DNA of 64,000 bases, taken from positions 7,121,501 to 7,185,500 of the forward strand of contig NZ_CP060295.1 in NCBI RefSeq assembly GCF_014302995.1, given 5' to 3'. Position numbers and translations under genes: made by a program. How positions within the stretch are numbered: position 1 is the first letter of the stretch; every line of letters begins with the position of its first letter. This DNA is from Variovorax sp. PAMC26660. GTDB lineage: Bacteria > Pseudomonadota > Gammaproteobacteria > Burkholderiales > Burkholderiaceae_C. The notes under the pieces were generated by a model, which saw nothing but the letters and a program-made list of their open reading frames with translations, did no database searches and was not told where the DNA came from. This document shows, piece after piece, positions 48,749-57,146 of this stretch.

Positions 48749-49540
48749 GTGCAAGAGATTCTGAATATCGCGGCCTACAAATTCGTAGCCATAGACGACA
48801 GCCCCGTGCTGCGTGAAGACCTGCGCGCCCGCGCGCAGGCCCTGGGCCTCATGGGCACCATCCTGCTGGCACCGGAGGGCATCAACCTGTTCCTGGCGGG
48901 TGCCTCCGACGCCGTTCATGCCTTCGTGGCCGGTTTGCGTGCCGATGCACGCTTTGCCGACCTCGAAACGAAGGAAAGCTGGTCTGCCTCGCAGCCCTTC
49001 CGGCGCATGCTGGTCAAGCTCAAGCGCGAGATCATCCGCATGGACCACCCCGCCATCCAGCCCTCCGCCGGCCGGGCGCCGGGCGTGGACGCGCCCACGC
49101 TCAAGCGCTGGCTCGACCAGGGCCATGACGACGAAGGCCGCGAGATCGCGCTGCTCGACACACGCAACGACTTCGAGGTCGACGAAGGCACCTTCGACGG
49201 CGCGATCGACTGGCGCATCACCAAGTTCACCGAATTCCCGCCCGCGCTGAAAGCGCACCGCGCCGATCTCGCAGGCAAGACCGTGGTGAGCTTCTGCACC
49301 GGCGGCATCCGCTGCGAGAAGGCGGCCATCCTGATGCGCGAGGAAGGCGTCGAGCATGTGCTGCAGCTCGAAGGCGGCATCCTGAAATATTTCGAGCAGG
49401 TCGGCGGCGCGCACTACCACGGCGACTGCTTCGTGTTCGACGGCCGGCGCGCCCTGGCGCCCGACCTGAGTGCGCGTGCCGCCGATGCGAGCGCGCGCGC
49501 CTCGGAAGACATCGACCTGGGCAGTGGCCTGAAGAAATAA
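48749..49540 (+). CDS. trhO: Rhodanese-type tRNA uridine hydroxylase
   Basis: A 263-residue protein of the YceA/TrhO (UPF0176) family: N-terminal acylphosphatase-like part ([16 protein letters not shown]) and a rhodanese domain at about 115-225 with catalytic Cys in [13 protein letters not shown]. TrhO makes 5-hydroxyuridine at position 34 of tRNAs using O2. Start is GTG 48749 because the TACAAT element lies just upstream; GTG 48719 would place it inside the gene. The tail after 230 is Ala/Asp-rich. Confidence 0.9.
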   Translation: MQEILNIAAYKFVAIDDSPVLREDLRARAQALGLMGTILLAPEGINLFLAGASDAVHAFVAGLRADARFADLETKESWSASQPFRRMLVKLKREIIRMDHPAIQPSAGRAPGVDAPTLKRWLDQGHDDEGREIALLDTRNDFEVDEGTFDGAIDWRITKFTEFPPALKAHRADLAGKTVVSFCTGGIRCEKAAILMREEGVEHVLQLEGGILKYFEQVGGAHYHGDCFVFDGRRALAPDLSARAADASARASEDIDLGSGLKK

Positions 49541-49553
49541 CCGGCGATCCCTC

Positions 49554-50264
49554 ATGCGCATCCTCCTGGTGGAAGACGAACTGGACATGGCCTCGTGGCT
49601 GATCCGTGCGTTGACACAGAGCGGCTTCGTCGCCGACCACGCGCCCGACGCGCGCACCGCCGAAGCCTTCATGGCCGGCACCGAGTACGACGCCATCGTG
49701 CTCGACCTGCGCCTGCCCGACAAGCACGGCCTGAGCGTGCTGGCCGACATGCGCAATGCCGACGACCGCACGCCGGTGCTGATCCTCACCGCGCAAGGCG
49801 CGCTGCAGGACCGGGTGCGCGGCCTGAACCTGGGCGCCGACGACTTCCTCACCAAGCCCTTCGAGCTGGTCGAACTCGAAGCGCGCCTCTCGGCCCTGGT
49901 GCGGCGCAGCCGCGGCAAGCAGCATCCGCGGCTGCAGTGCGCCTCGCTCTCGTACGACAGCGAAAGCCACGCCTTCTCGCTGCGCGGCACGCTGCTGTCG
50001 CTCACGCCGCGCGAGCAGGCCGCGCTCACGGCCCTGCTGATGCGCAGCGGCGCGCCGGTCGGCAAGTCGCAGCTCTTTGCCAAGGTGTTCACCAACGACA
50101 GCACCGCGGGCCCCGACGCCATCGAAGTGGTGCTGCACCGACTGCGGCGCAAGCTCGCGGACAGCGACGTGCGCATCGTCACCGTGCGCGGCCTGGGCTA
50201 CATGCTCGAGAGCATTGCCGATGGTTCCTCAGCCCCAGACGACGACGCCCCCGCCGGCGACTGA
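49554..50264 (+). CDS. tctD: OmpR/TctD-type response regulator
   Basis: A 236-residue regulator: receiver domain with VEDE (7-10), phospho-Asp51 in VLDLRLPDKHGL and K101 in LTKPFE; winged-helix DNA-binding domain about 125-222 (LTPREQAALTALLM, VVLHRLRRKL, VRGLGYML). It is paired with the kinase that overlaps its 3' end by 44 bases, and tctB-tctA follow, so it probably controls tricarboxylate uptake. The symbol rests on that context. Confidence 0.88.
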   Translation: MRILLVEDELDMASWLIRALTQSGFVADHAPDARTAEAFMAGTEYDAIVLDLRLPDKHGLSVLADMRNADDRTPVLILTAQGALQDRVRGLNLGADDFLTKPFELVELEARLSALVRRSRGKQHPRLQCASLSYDSESHAFSLRGTLLSLTPREQAALTALLMRSGAPVGKSQLFAKVFTNDSTAGPDAIEVVLHRLRRKLADSDVRIVTVRGLGYMLESIADGSSAPDDDAPAGD

Positions 50265-51807
50265 GCCGCGCCGCTTCGGCATCCGCGCGCGGCTGCTCGC
50301 GCTGCTGTTGCCGGGCATCATCGCGCTGCTCGCGCTCGACAGCTGGAACGACTACCGCGCGCTCACCGACGCGCTGGTGGTGGCCTACGACCAGAGCCTG
50401 CTCGAGCCCGTGCAGGCGCTGGCCAACGGCATCGTCGTCGCCAGCGACGGCAGCGTGCGCGTGCAGGAGCCCTTCTCGATCCAGTCGATGTTCGAGTCGA
50501 CCCACGTGCGCTACAAGTACCTGCACGTGGGCGTGCAGCGAATCGCCAAGGGCGAGACGCTCGACGTCAACGCACCCGAGACCACGCTCATGGGCGTGCC
50601 CGGCCTGCCGCGTCCGGCGGAGCGCCCGCCCGACGGCACGCCGGTGTTCTACGACGCGGTGCACGAGCAGCATCCGGTGCGCGTGGCCGCCCTGCGCCAG
50701 ACGGTGTACGACAACGTGCATCCCGGCATGGCCTGGAGCGTGCTGATCCAGGCCGCCGAAGGCACCGGCCCGCGCGCCCAGGCGCAGTCGGAAACGCTGC
50801 GCCAGGAGCTGCTGCGCGACACGCGCATGGTGCTGGTGATGGCCGTGCTCGTGTGGCTGGGCGTGGCCTGGACGCTGCGCCCGCTGGAGCGGCTGCGTCG
50901 CTCGCTGCGCGAGCGCTCGCGCGACGATCTGAAGCCGCTCGACGCCAGCGGCGTGCCGCAGGAAGTGGTGCCGCTGGTGGAGGCGGTCAACCATCACATC
51001 GAAGGCCACCGGCGCATGGTGGCGGAGCATTCGCAATTTCTGGCGGATGCCTCGCACCAGTTGCGCACGCCGCTGAGCATTCTCTCGATCCAGGCCGGCT
51101 ACGCGGTGCGCGAGACCGATCCGGCCCGCATGCGCGAGTCGCTGCATGCCATCGTCGCGCAGCTCGCGCGCACGCGCCGCCTGAGCGAACAACTGCTGGC
51201 GCTGGCCCATGCCACCACCGAGGATGGCATCGCCTCGGCCGAGCCCGGCATCGTCGACCTCAATGCCATCGCGCGCGCCGTGGTGCTGCAATACCTGCCG
51301 CTGGCGCGCGAGAACGACCAGGACCTGGGCTGGGTCGATGCGCGCGGCGACATCGCCACCGAAGGCATGGCCGGCGCTGGCGATGACAACGACGGCACCG
51401 ACGAAGCCGGCGAGGCCGACGACCCACCGGTGCTGCCCGTGACGGCCAACGCCGCCGAGCTGCACGAGGTGCTTGCGAACCTCGTGCACAACGCCATCAA
51501 GTACACGCCGCGCGGCGGCAACATCACGGTGACCGTGCGGCGCGAAGCCTCGCACGCGCTGGCCGAGGTGTGCGACAGCGGCCCCGGCATCGCGCCCGAA
51601 CGGCGCGACAGCGTGTTCGAGCGTTTCCATCGCGACCCCGCCACCGGCAACGGCGCGGCACAAGGCGCAGGCCTGGGCCTGACCATCGCGCGCAGCTATG
51701 CGCGACGCAACGGCGGCGAGATCGAACTCGAAAGTGCCGACATGCCCGAAAGCGCCAACGGCGGCGGCTTGCGCGCCATCCTGCGACTGCCGCTGCGCGC
51801 CTTCTGA
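50221..51807 (+). CDS. tctE: TctE-type sensor histidine kinase
   Basis: A 528-residue kinase with helices near 22-42 and 200-220 around a periplasmic 2CSK_N-type sensor domain, HisKA with phospho-His279 in DASHQLRTPLS, and HATPase (LHEVLANLVHNAIKYTPRGG; DSGPGI; GLGLTIARSYA). An acidic insert of about 20 residues (GAGDDNDGTDEAGEADD) interrupts the start of the ATPase domain. It partners the regulator upstream, whose coding end it overlaps. The probable signal is an extracellular tricarboxylate or related acid. Confidence 0.88.
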   Translation: MVPQPQTTTPPPATEPRRFGIRARLLALLLPGIIALLALDSWNDYRALTDALVVAYDQSLLEPVQALANGIVVASDGSVRVQEPFSIQSMFESTHVRYKYLHVGVQRIAKGETLDVNAPETTLMGVPGLPRPAERPPDGTPVFYDAVHEQHPVRVAALRQTVYDNVHPGMAWSVLIQAAEGTGPRAQAQSETLRQELLRDTRMVLVMAVLVWLGVAWTLRPLERLRRSLRERSRDDLKPLDASGVPQEVVPLVEAVNHHIEGHRRMVAEHSQFLADASHQLRTPLSILSIQAGYAVRETDPARMRESLHAIVAQLARTRRLSEQLLALAHATTEDGIASAEPGIVDLNAIARAVVLQYLPLARENDQDLGWVDARGDIATEGMAGAGDDNDGTDEAGEADDPPVLPVTANAAELHEVLANLVHNAIKYTPRGGNITVTVRREASHALAEVCDSGPGIAPERRDSVFERFHRDPATGNGAAQGAGLGLTIARSYARRNGGEIELESADMPESANGGGLRAILRLPLRAF

Positions 51808-51843
51808 GGCCCCTTTTTGCAAGGGTTTCACCGGATACGCCGG

Positions 51844-51859
51844 TACGTGATTACACGTA
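51844..51859. promoter_or_regulatory. Palindrome upstream of tctB
   Basis: TACGTG-ATTA-CACGTA, a perfect 6-4-6 dyad, lies 94 bases before tctB and right after the kinase gene. It is a candidate binding site for the TctD-type regulator or another dimeric factor. Only the symmetry and position are seen. Confidence 0.45.
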
Positions 51860-51952
51860 TTTTGAGGGTCCGCAGGTCGTTTGCGCCCTCCCCGAAAGGC
51901 GATTGAAAGCCTCGATTCCTAGACTGCCCTCCTTCTAAATCGAAGGAGACTT

Positions 51953-52477
51953 ATGCAGCACCAGCTCGGTGAAGATCCGGCCTCGCACGCGCCCCGGCCC
52001 GCTTCAAAATTCAAAAAAGACTACTACGGCGGAGCACTGCTGATCGTCATCGGACTGGCCGCGGTGTATGCCGGCATCGGCTATCGCGTCGGCGAGCTGG
52101 CGCACATGGGGCCGGGCTTCTTCCCGGTCGCACTGGGCGCGCTGCTTGCACTCACCGGTCTGCTGATCGCGGTGTCCGCGCGCGGCGACAAGCCCGTGTC
52201 CGATGAAGAGGCCGTGTCGCACGGACATCCGGGCGGCATGCCGGACATCCGCGGCGGCGTCTGCATCATCCTGGGCATTCTGGCGTTCCTGCTGTTCGGC
52301 GAGTACGGCGGCCTGCTGCCGGCGACCTTCGCCATCGTGTTCATCTCGGCGCTCGGCGACCGCGACAACACGCTGACCGAAGCGCTGCTCCTTTCGCTCG
52401 CGATGTCGTTCATCGCGGTGGTTGTTTTCTGGTGGGCGCTCAAGTTGCAGCTCCCCCTGTTCCAGTGGGGAGGCTGA
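51953..52477 (+). CDS. tctB: Tripartite tricarboxylate transporter small subunit TctB
   Basis: A 174-residue membrane protein with four likely helices (about 25-43, 50-70, 105-125 and 145-168), including GELAHMGPGFFPVALGALLA, the TctB signature. It is the 4-helix subunit of the TTT transporter, driven by a cation gradient. AAGGAG lies 6 bases before ATG 51953. tctA follows after 4 bases. Confidence 0.93.
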   Translation: MQHQLGEDPASHAPRPASKFKKDYYGGALLIVIGLAAVYAGIGYRVGELAHMGPGFFPVALGALLALTGLLIAVSARGDKPVSDEEAVSHGHPGGMPDIRGGVCIILGILAFLLFGEYGGLLPATFAIVFISALGDRDNTLTEALLLSLAMSFIAVVVFWWALKLQLPLFQWGG

Positions 52478-52481
52478 CACC

Positions 52482-54056
52482 ATGATCGGTCAATCGCTAC
52501 ACGACCTGTGGTTCGGCTTCGGCGTGGCCTTCCAGGGCTCGAACCTGATGTGGTCTTTCTTCGGCGTGCTGGTGGGCAACCTGATCGGCGTGCTGCCGGG
52601 CATGGGCGCACTGCAGGCCATCTCGATCCTGCTGCCGCTCACCTACGTGATGCATCCGGTGCCCGCCATCCTGATGCTGGCCGGTATCTTCTACGGCTCG
52701 CAGTACGGCGGCGCCATCGGCGCCATCCTGATGAACATGCCGTCGCACCCGCCGCATGCGGTGACCTGTCTGGACGGGTACCCGATGACCAAGCAGGGCA
52801 AGGGGGGCGTGGCGCTGGGGATCACGATGATCGCCTCGTTCTTCGCGGCCTCGGTCGGCATCATCGTGATGATCTTCGCCTCGCCGCTGCTGGTGCAGAT
52901 CGCGTTCAAGTTCGGCCCGACCGAGATCTTCTCGATCATGCTGCTGGGCCTGCTCGCTGGTTCCACCATGTCGCGCGGCTCGCCGCTCAAGGGCGTGGCC
53001 ATGACGCTGTTCGGCCTGCTGTGCGGCGTGGTCGGCACCGACGTGAACAGCGGCAGCTTCCGCTTCGCGTTCGGCCTGCCTGAACTGAGCGACGGCCTGG
53101 AACTGGTGGCGATCTCGATGGGCCTGTTCGGCGTGGCCGACTTCCTGCTCAACGTGAACCGCATGAAGACCATCGGCGACACGGGCACGCTCAAGCTCAG
53201 CGACATGCGCCCCAGCAAGGAAGAGCTCAAGCGCGCCTTCCCCGCCATGATCCGCGGCACCATCGTGGGCACGGTGTTCGGCGCGATGCCAGGCACGGGC
53301 CCGACCATCACCACCTTCATCGCCTATGCGCTGGAGCGCAAGGTGTCAAAGACGCCGAACAAGTTCGGCACCGGCATGATCGAAGGCGTGGCAGGCCCCG
53401 AGGCCTCGGCCCACTCGAAGACGCAGGTCGACTTCATCCCGACGATGAGCCTGGGCATTCCGGGCGACGCGGTGATGGCGCTGATCCTCGGTGCGCTGCT
53501 GATTCAGGGCATCCAGCCCGGCCCGCAGCTCATCACCGAGCATCCGGACATCTTCTGGGGCCTGATCGCCTCCTTCTGGATCGGCAACGTGATCCTGGTG
53601 GTGCTGAACGTGCCGCTGATCGGCGTGTGGGTGAAGCTGCTGAAGGTGCCCTACAAGTACCTGTTCCCGGCCGCGATGTTCTTCATTGCGACCGGCGTGT
53701 ACAGCACGCAGAACAGCCTGTTCCAGATCTGGGAAGTGCTGGTGTTCGGCATCGTCGGCGCGCTGCTGATGTCGCTGGAGTTCTCGGTCGCTCCGATCCT
53801 GCTGGGCTTCGTGCTCGGGCCGATGGTCGAAGAGAACTTCCGCCGTGCGCTGCTGCTCTCGCGCGGTGACATGACGGTGTTCGTGACGCGTCCGATCAGC
53901 GGCACCTTCATCGGCCTGTGCGCACTGCTGCTGGCTGGCGTGGGTTACTCGGCCTGGCGTGCCCGTGGCGGGCGCAAGACGGTGGTGGATCTGCCGAAGC
54001 CGCCTGAGGGTGCACCGCCTGCGGAAGCTGCTGCTTCGATGGGCGGCGGCAAGTAA
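52482..54056 (+). CDS. tctA: Tripartite tricarboxylate transporter large subunit TctA
   Basis: A 524-residue polytopic protein (about 12 helices) with the TctA motifs VGVLPGMGAL-like GNLIGVLPGMGALQAISILL, YGSQYGGAIGAILMNMPSHP and FGAMPGTGPTITTFIAYALE. It is the main permease of the TTT system. The periplasmic receptor TctC (Bug family) is not here, so it must be elsewhere or shared. The 3' end has an Ala/Gly/Pro-rich tail. A strong terminator follows. Confidence 0.95.
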   Translation: MIGQSLHDLWFGFGVAFQGSNLMWSFFGVLVGNLIGVLPGMGALQAISILLPLTYVMHPVPAILMLAGIFYGSQYGGAIGAILMNMPSHPPHAVTCLDGYPMTKQGKGGVALGITMIASFFAASVGIIVMIFASPLLVQIAFKFGPTEIFSIMLLGLLAGSTMSRGSPLKGVAMTLFGLLCGVVGTDVNSGSFRFAFGLPELSDGLELVAISMGLFGVADFLLNVNRMKTIGDTGTLKLSDMRPSKEELKRAFPAMIRGTIVGTVFGAMPGTGPTITTFIAYALERKVSKTPNKFGTGMIEGVAGPEASAHSKTQVDFIPTMSLGIPGDAVMALILGALLIQGIQPGPQLITEHPDIFWGLIASFWIGNVILVVLNVPLIGVWVKLLKVPYKYLFPAAMFFIATGVYSTQNSLFQIWEVLVFGIVGALLMSLEFSVAPILLGFVLGPMVEENFRRALLLSRGDMTVFVTRPISGTFIGLCALLLAGVGYSAWRARGGRKTVVDLPKPPEGAPPAEAAASMGGGK

Positions 54057-54090
54057 GGCTGCTTGATCCAATAGAAAGCAATTCGAACTG

Positions 54091-54118
54091 AAATGCCCCG
54101 CACGAGCGGGGCATTTTT
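54091..54118 (+). terminator. Rho-independent terminator after tctA
   Basis: Perfect 11-base arms AAATGCCCCGC / GCGGGGCATTT around an ACGA loop, ending in TTTTT. It separates the core genome from the AT-richer island. Confidence 0.93.
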
Positions 54119-54184
54119 CATTGGGGCCGGCGTTGCCTCAAGGGGTGCAGTCGCACTGCGTCCAAGGCGAGGTTGGCTGGCGAT

Positions 54185-54736
54185 TCATGGGCGTCGTGTG
54201 ATCGAAGGCAAGAGCGCACAAAACGCAGCTTCGATATCTGCCGCCTCCGGCAGGGAGTGATCCGACGCCAAGGTCACCGTTTCGATTTTCCCCTTCCCGG
54301 TCGTCAAGCTCATCATTCGGAAATTCCCCTGATTTGCATAAACGATGACTCCATCCAGTCCGGGGGAATTCATTCGACTATCGTCTTTATACTTTTTCAG
54401 CGCCGAATTCAAATCCCGTCTTCTATTTGAATTTCTCTTCAAAAAAACATCGTCAACCAAATCATCAGTAATAAGCTCAGGTCGTCTTTTCATATACAGC
54501 AAGGGATCTCTCAGCCATTGCCCATCGCAATCGGTCGATTTTTTATTGGCGAAGCTGTTGATTATTTTATCGACCCTCTCCTTGTCAGGAGATTTATCAA
54601 GATTCACCCAGACAACATAGGGGCCATTGGCTGCTCCAGCCATAGCCAAGGGGGATGTAAAAAACAATAAAAGCACGCCAACAATCCCCATGCCGGGGTA
54701 CATCGACTTCCCAAGAAGACCTTGACAATTTTTCAT
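54185..54736 (-). CDS. Small secreted protein, candidate immunity protein
   Basis: A 183-residue protein with a signal peptide (hydrophobic VGVLLLFFTSPLAMA near 18-34) and a mature domain rich in Lys/Asp/Asn with two Cys (one in STDCDGQW, one in AAFCALL), possibly a disulphide. I do not recognise the family. Its ATG comes one base after the stop of the cell-wall hydrolase, and the export signal puts it where that enzyme would act, as for immunity proteins of type VI amidase effectors. The role is inferred from position. Codon use is AT-richer than in the flanks. Alternative start 54769 would hide the signal peptide. Confidence 0.7.
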   Translation of the reverse strand: MKNCQGLLGKSMYPGMGIVGVLLLFFTSPLAMAGAANGPYVVWVNLDKSPDKERVDKIINSFANKKSTDCDGQWLRDPLLYMKRRPELITDDLVDDVFLKRNSNRRRDLNSALKKYKDDSRMNSPGLDGVIVYANQGNFRMMSLTTGKGKIETVTLASDHSLPEAADIEAAFCALLPSITRRP

Positions 54737-54737
54737 G

Positions 54738-56552
54738 CTACGTGGTCCTTGGAGAATTATTTTTATCAACCTTTACGCCCTCGATTCCCATTTCCTCATT
54801 TATCTCGGCGGCATCGGCCTCTTCGATTCCCGGATTGGAAAGATCTTTCTTTGCTTGCTCGTAGTAGGCGGTCGGAATAAAAAATTTCAGGCGATTTGGC
54901 CGGCCTTGTACCTTTATGATTTTCCCATCCTTTCTTTTTTCCTCGCGCGGCTCTATTGGCTCGGTTCTGAATTTAGAGAAATTTATCTGATCTCCTTGAT
55001 TCCCTCCCAGTAATATCAGGTACTTGGATCCGCTTTTCGCATAGACGAAGCCCACATGGCTTCCATGCCCGGTCCTGCTATTCTCGACCATCGCGATGGC
55101 CCCGTATATCGGACGCTCCAGCTCGGCAAACAAAGGATTCCTAATTTTCAATCTCTCATTGACTTCATAAAACCCATGCGCACGTCCCATTGTGGCTTTG
55201 CGATCTGCATGGCTCATATTTTCAATTGGATAGTTCGCCTTCGACAAGCACCAATTCACAAAAGCAGCACACCAGGCGCGATCAGACATCGATACCGAGC
55301 CGTCCCTGATTTCCGTGTGATAGTTGACCTCCTTTTCTATGAGGCTCTCAATTTTTCCACGCCTCAGTTTGGCTTCCGCGATGGCAATAGGCATCCAAGG
55401 GGCCCGGCCCGGTATCGGATTTATAAGAGCCAGAACTTTGCCCGTCCCCTCTTTCGAGCGCGCAAAGTCCGATGACTCCGTGCTGGAAGGAATGGGTGGC
55501 GTCAGTGGAGCCACCGGATGCGCAGCCTTCCTCGGAGCTTGGGCTGCATCTGTAGGACTGGACTTCGAAGGCTGCGCGCCAGCTGATTTCTCCGCCCTTC
55601 CTGCATGGATCAACAATACCTCGCCAGGGAAAATCTTGTCCCCGCTTCGATTATTTTCATTTTTGATCTGGCTTGCACTGGTTCGATACAACTTTGCAAT
55701 CTTCCCCAAACTATCTCCGGACTGCACCACATAGCGCATCGATTTTCCAGCTCCTGTCGCTGAACTATTTATCTTTTCCGACCCTGCCACTCCCTTCCAT
55801 TTTCTGAATTTCGACACTAGATTGAAATCTCTTCCAGTCTCGCCTTGAATCGTTCCGACCATCACGGCTTTCTTGGTTTGCGGATCGATCACTTTGACAT
55901 GCACTGCGGTTTTATCTGAGGGATGAATTACCACTGGAAAATGGCCTGTTGCATCGGATTTTGCCTTCTCCTCTCCTTTTCCTGTCTGCAGGATTATTTC
56001 CGTATCCGGCAAGGGTTGAATGCCATTTGTTGCATTGATCCTGCTCACAACAACCCAGGTTTCCTTTCGAGTCTCCGGTTTTGCATGGTAGCCTTCGATT
56101 TCCGAGATGCTGTTCATTATTTTTTCCAACTCGGTATCGCTGCAATCTCCAATTTTTCTATCTTCCGGGATACCACTGTCTTTCAACAGGTCGTCTATGT
56201 ATTTTTGAGTGTTGTTTTCTTTATTTGGCGCGTAGACAGGAATGGCCTCCGAAATGGTCCGACTCCCGTGCATTCTCTGCAAATTCGCCTTCAACTCCGC
56301 GCGCCCGGCCTCTTCGTCCGGAAATATAAGAAATGTTCTTCCAGATCTGGTTGTAGCGAAGCCAACGTATCCCTGGGCTTTTTTCGGAGCCGGTATTCCA
56401 TCTACAACCCGAGCAGTCAGGTCTCCTGGGTTGTTGATTCGCCAGGGCAAAGTTCCACCGTGTCTGAGCAAATGCCTTCCGTCCTCACAAATAAACTCGG
56501 CGATCTCGATATTCGGGTGATAAGTCGCTGAAATCAGTTTTCCCATACTCAT
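54738..56552 (-). CDS. Multidomain peptidoglycan hydrolase, putative T6SS effector
   Basis: A 604-residue protein without a signal peptide. Domains in order: a lysozyme-like NPGN-type domain at about 36-130 (RINNPGDLTA, FATTRSGRTF, VYAPNKENNTQKYID); an Ig-like beta domain about 165-250; LysM about 272-316 (YVVQSGDSLGKIAKLY); a Pro/Ser-rich linker; and a TIGR02594/CHAP-like amidase about 385-565, with catalytic Cys428 in WCAAFVNWC and His499 in GSHVGF. It should cut peptidoglycan and needs another machine for export. A VgrG-like remnant lies before it and the immunity candidate after it. AT-rich codons suggest transfer. Confidence 0.82.
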   Translation of the reverse strand: MSMGKLISATYHPNIEIAEFICEDGRHLLRHGGTLPWRINNPGDLTARVVDGIPAPKKAQGYVGFATTRSGRTFLIFPDEEAGRAELKANLQRMHGSRTISEAIPVYAPNKENNTQKYIDDLLKDSGIPEDRKIGDCSDTELEKIMNSISEIEGYHAKPETRKETWVVVSRINATNGIQPLPDTEIILQTGKGEEKAKSDATGHFPVVIHPSDKTAVHVKVIDPQTKKAVMVGTIQGETGRDFNLVSKFRKWKGVAGSEKINSSATGAGKSMRYVVQSGDSLGKIAKLYRTSASQIKNENNRSGDKIFPGEVLLIHAGRAEKSAGAQPSKSSPTDAAQAPRKAAHPVAPLTPPIPSSTESSDFARSKEGTGKVLALINPIPGRAPWMPIAIAEAKLRRGKIESLIEKEVNYHTEIRDGSVSMSDRAWCAAFVNWCLSKANYPIENMSHADRKATMGRAHGFYEVNERLKIRNPLFAELERPIYGAIAMVENSRTGHGSHVGFVYAKSGSKYLILLGGNQGDQINFSKFRTEPIEPREEKRKDGKIIKVQGRPNRLKFFIPTAYYEQAKKDLSNPGIEEADAAEINEEMGIEGVKVDKNNSPRTT

Positions 56553-56792
56553 TACTTCTGTTTTAAAAAAGTCGGATCACGTAAGTCTGGATCACCGATC
56601 CCGAGAAGACGTGATAGATGTCCAAGCCGTTGTCAGATCGCGCGAGCTTTGAGTGCGCGGAATGGGAATGCCGCCGCAGTTGGTGCGGGAACCAGTAACG
56701 ACTGCAGCCTCGGACCCACGGCGCCTGGTTCACTCGGGTGGACTTGGAAGTCCATGTGGCACATGGACCGCTCCTAGTTGCTTGCATGCACG

Positions 56793-56912
56793 CCCGGTCT
56801 GCAGCCGGAAGGTGTATTCGAAGAGTTTTCCCAGCGCTGGCCCGCCCAGCAAAGAGAACATGGCGCCGCTATCGACAGAAATAGTTCGAGAGGTGGTGGA
56901 GGCGGAAGACAC
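56793..56912 (-). pseudogene. Remnant of a VgrG/TssI spike-protein N-terminus
   Basis: One minus frame reads TTSRTISVDSGAMFSLLGGP, then ALGKLFEYTFRLQT. VgrG proteins begin with this pattern (hydrophobic Leu-Gly-x-Pro-Ala, then about 10 residues, then LFEYxLxLxT); here the roughly 10-residue segment between the two seems deleted, and the frame is lost soon after. vgrG often directly precedes its effector gene, and this remnant is read towards the cell-wall hydrolase that starts about 240 bases further on. Identification rests on about 34 residues. Confidence 0.5.
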
Positions 56913-57048
56913 ACACAGAACCTGGACGAGTGATCGGTGCGGCAGTCTGAGATGTGCAAGCCCCGCACCATTGCAAACAATGGTCACCCGTCGTCAGGCG
57001 GCGGACAAAACCTTCGAGAGTGCGAAGTAATTTGCGGGCACAACAATG

Positions 57049-57082
57049 AAAAATGCCCACCGAGCAAACGCCTGGCGGGCAT
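57049..57082 (-). terminator. Rho-independent terminator after pirin gene
   Basis: ATGCCCACC (57053-57061) and GGCGGGCAT (57074-57082) pair with one mismatch around a 12-base loop; on the minus strand it is followed by TTTT. It ends the pirin/quinone-reductase operon and marks the right border of the island. Confidence 0.8.
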
Positions 57083-57146
57083 ACATCTCCGGCGTCGCCC
57101 GAACTGCTCGCGCAACTCGCGTCACGCCGATGCAGCGCGGCGCGCT

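Larger units (their letters stand above)
56553..57146. other. Intergenic interval with VgrG remnant and terminator
   Basis: About 594 bases without an intact gene. Short minus-strand frames resemble a broken type VI VgrG start (see the pseudogene entry); the stretch 56563-56790 reads in part as protein but matches nothing I know. The pirin terminator lies at 57049-57082. Confidence 0.6.

Noticed and set aside
45010..48816. A 1268-codon open frame opposite dnaE
   Set aside because: Antisense shadow; dnaE is unambiguous on the minus strand.
56730..56987. An intact small minus-strand gene in the VgrG-remnant region
   Set aside because: Only about 34 residues look like VgrG; the rest of the frame has no RBS and no match, so a remnant is the better reading.
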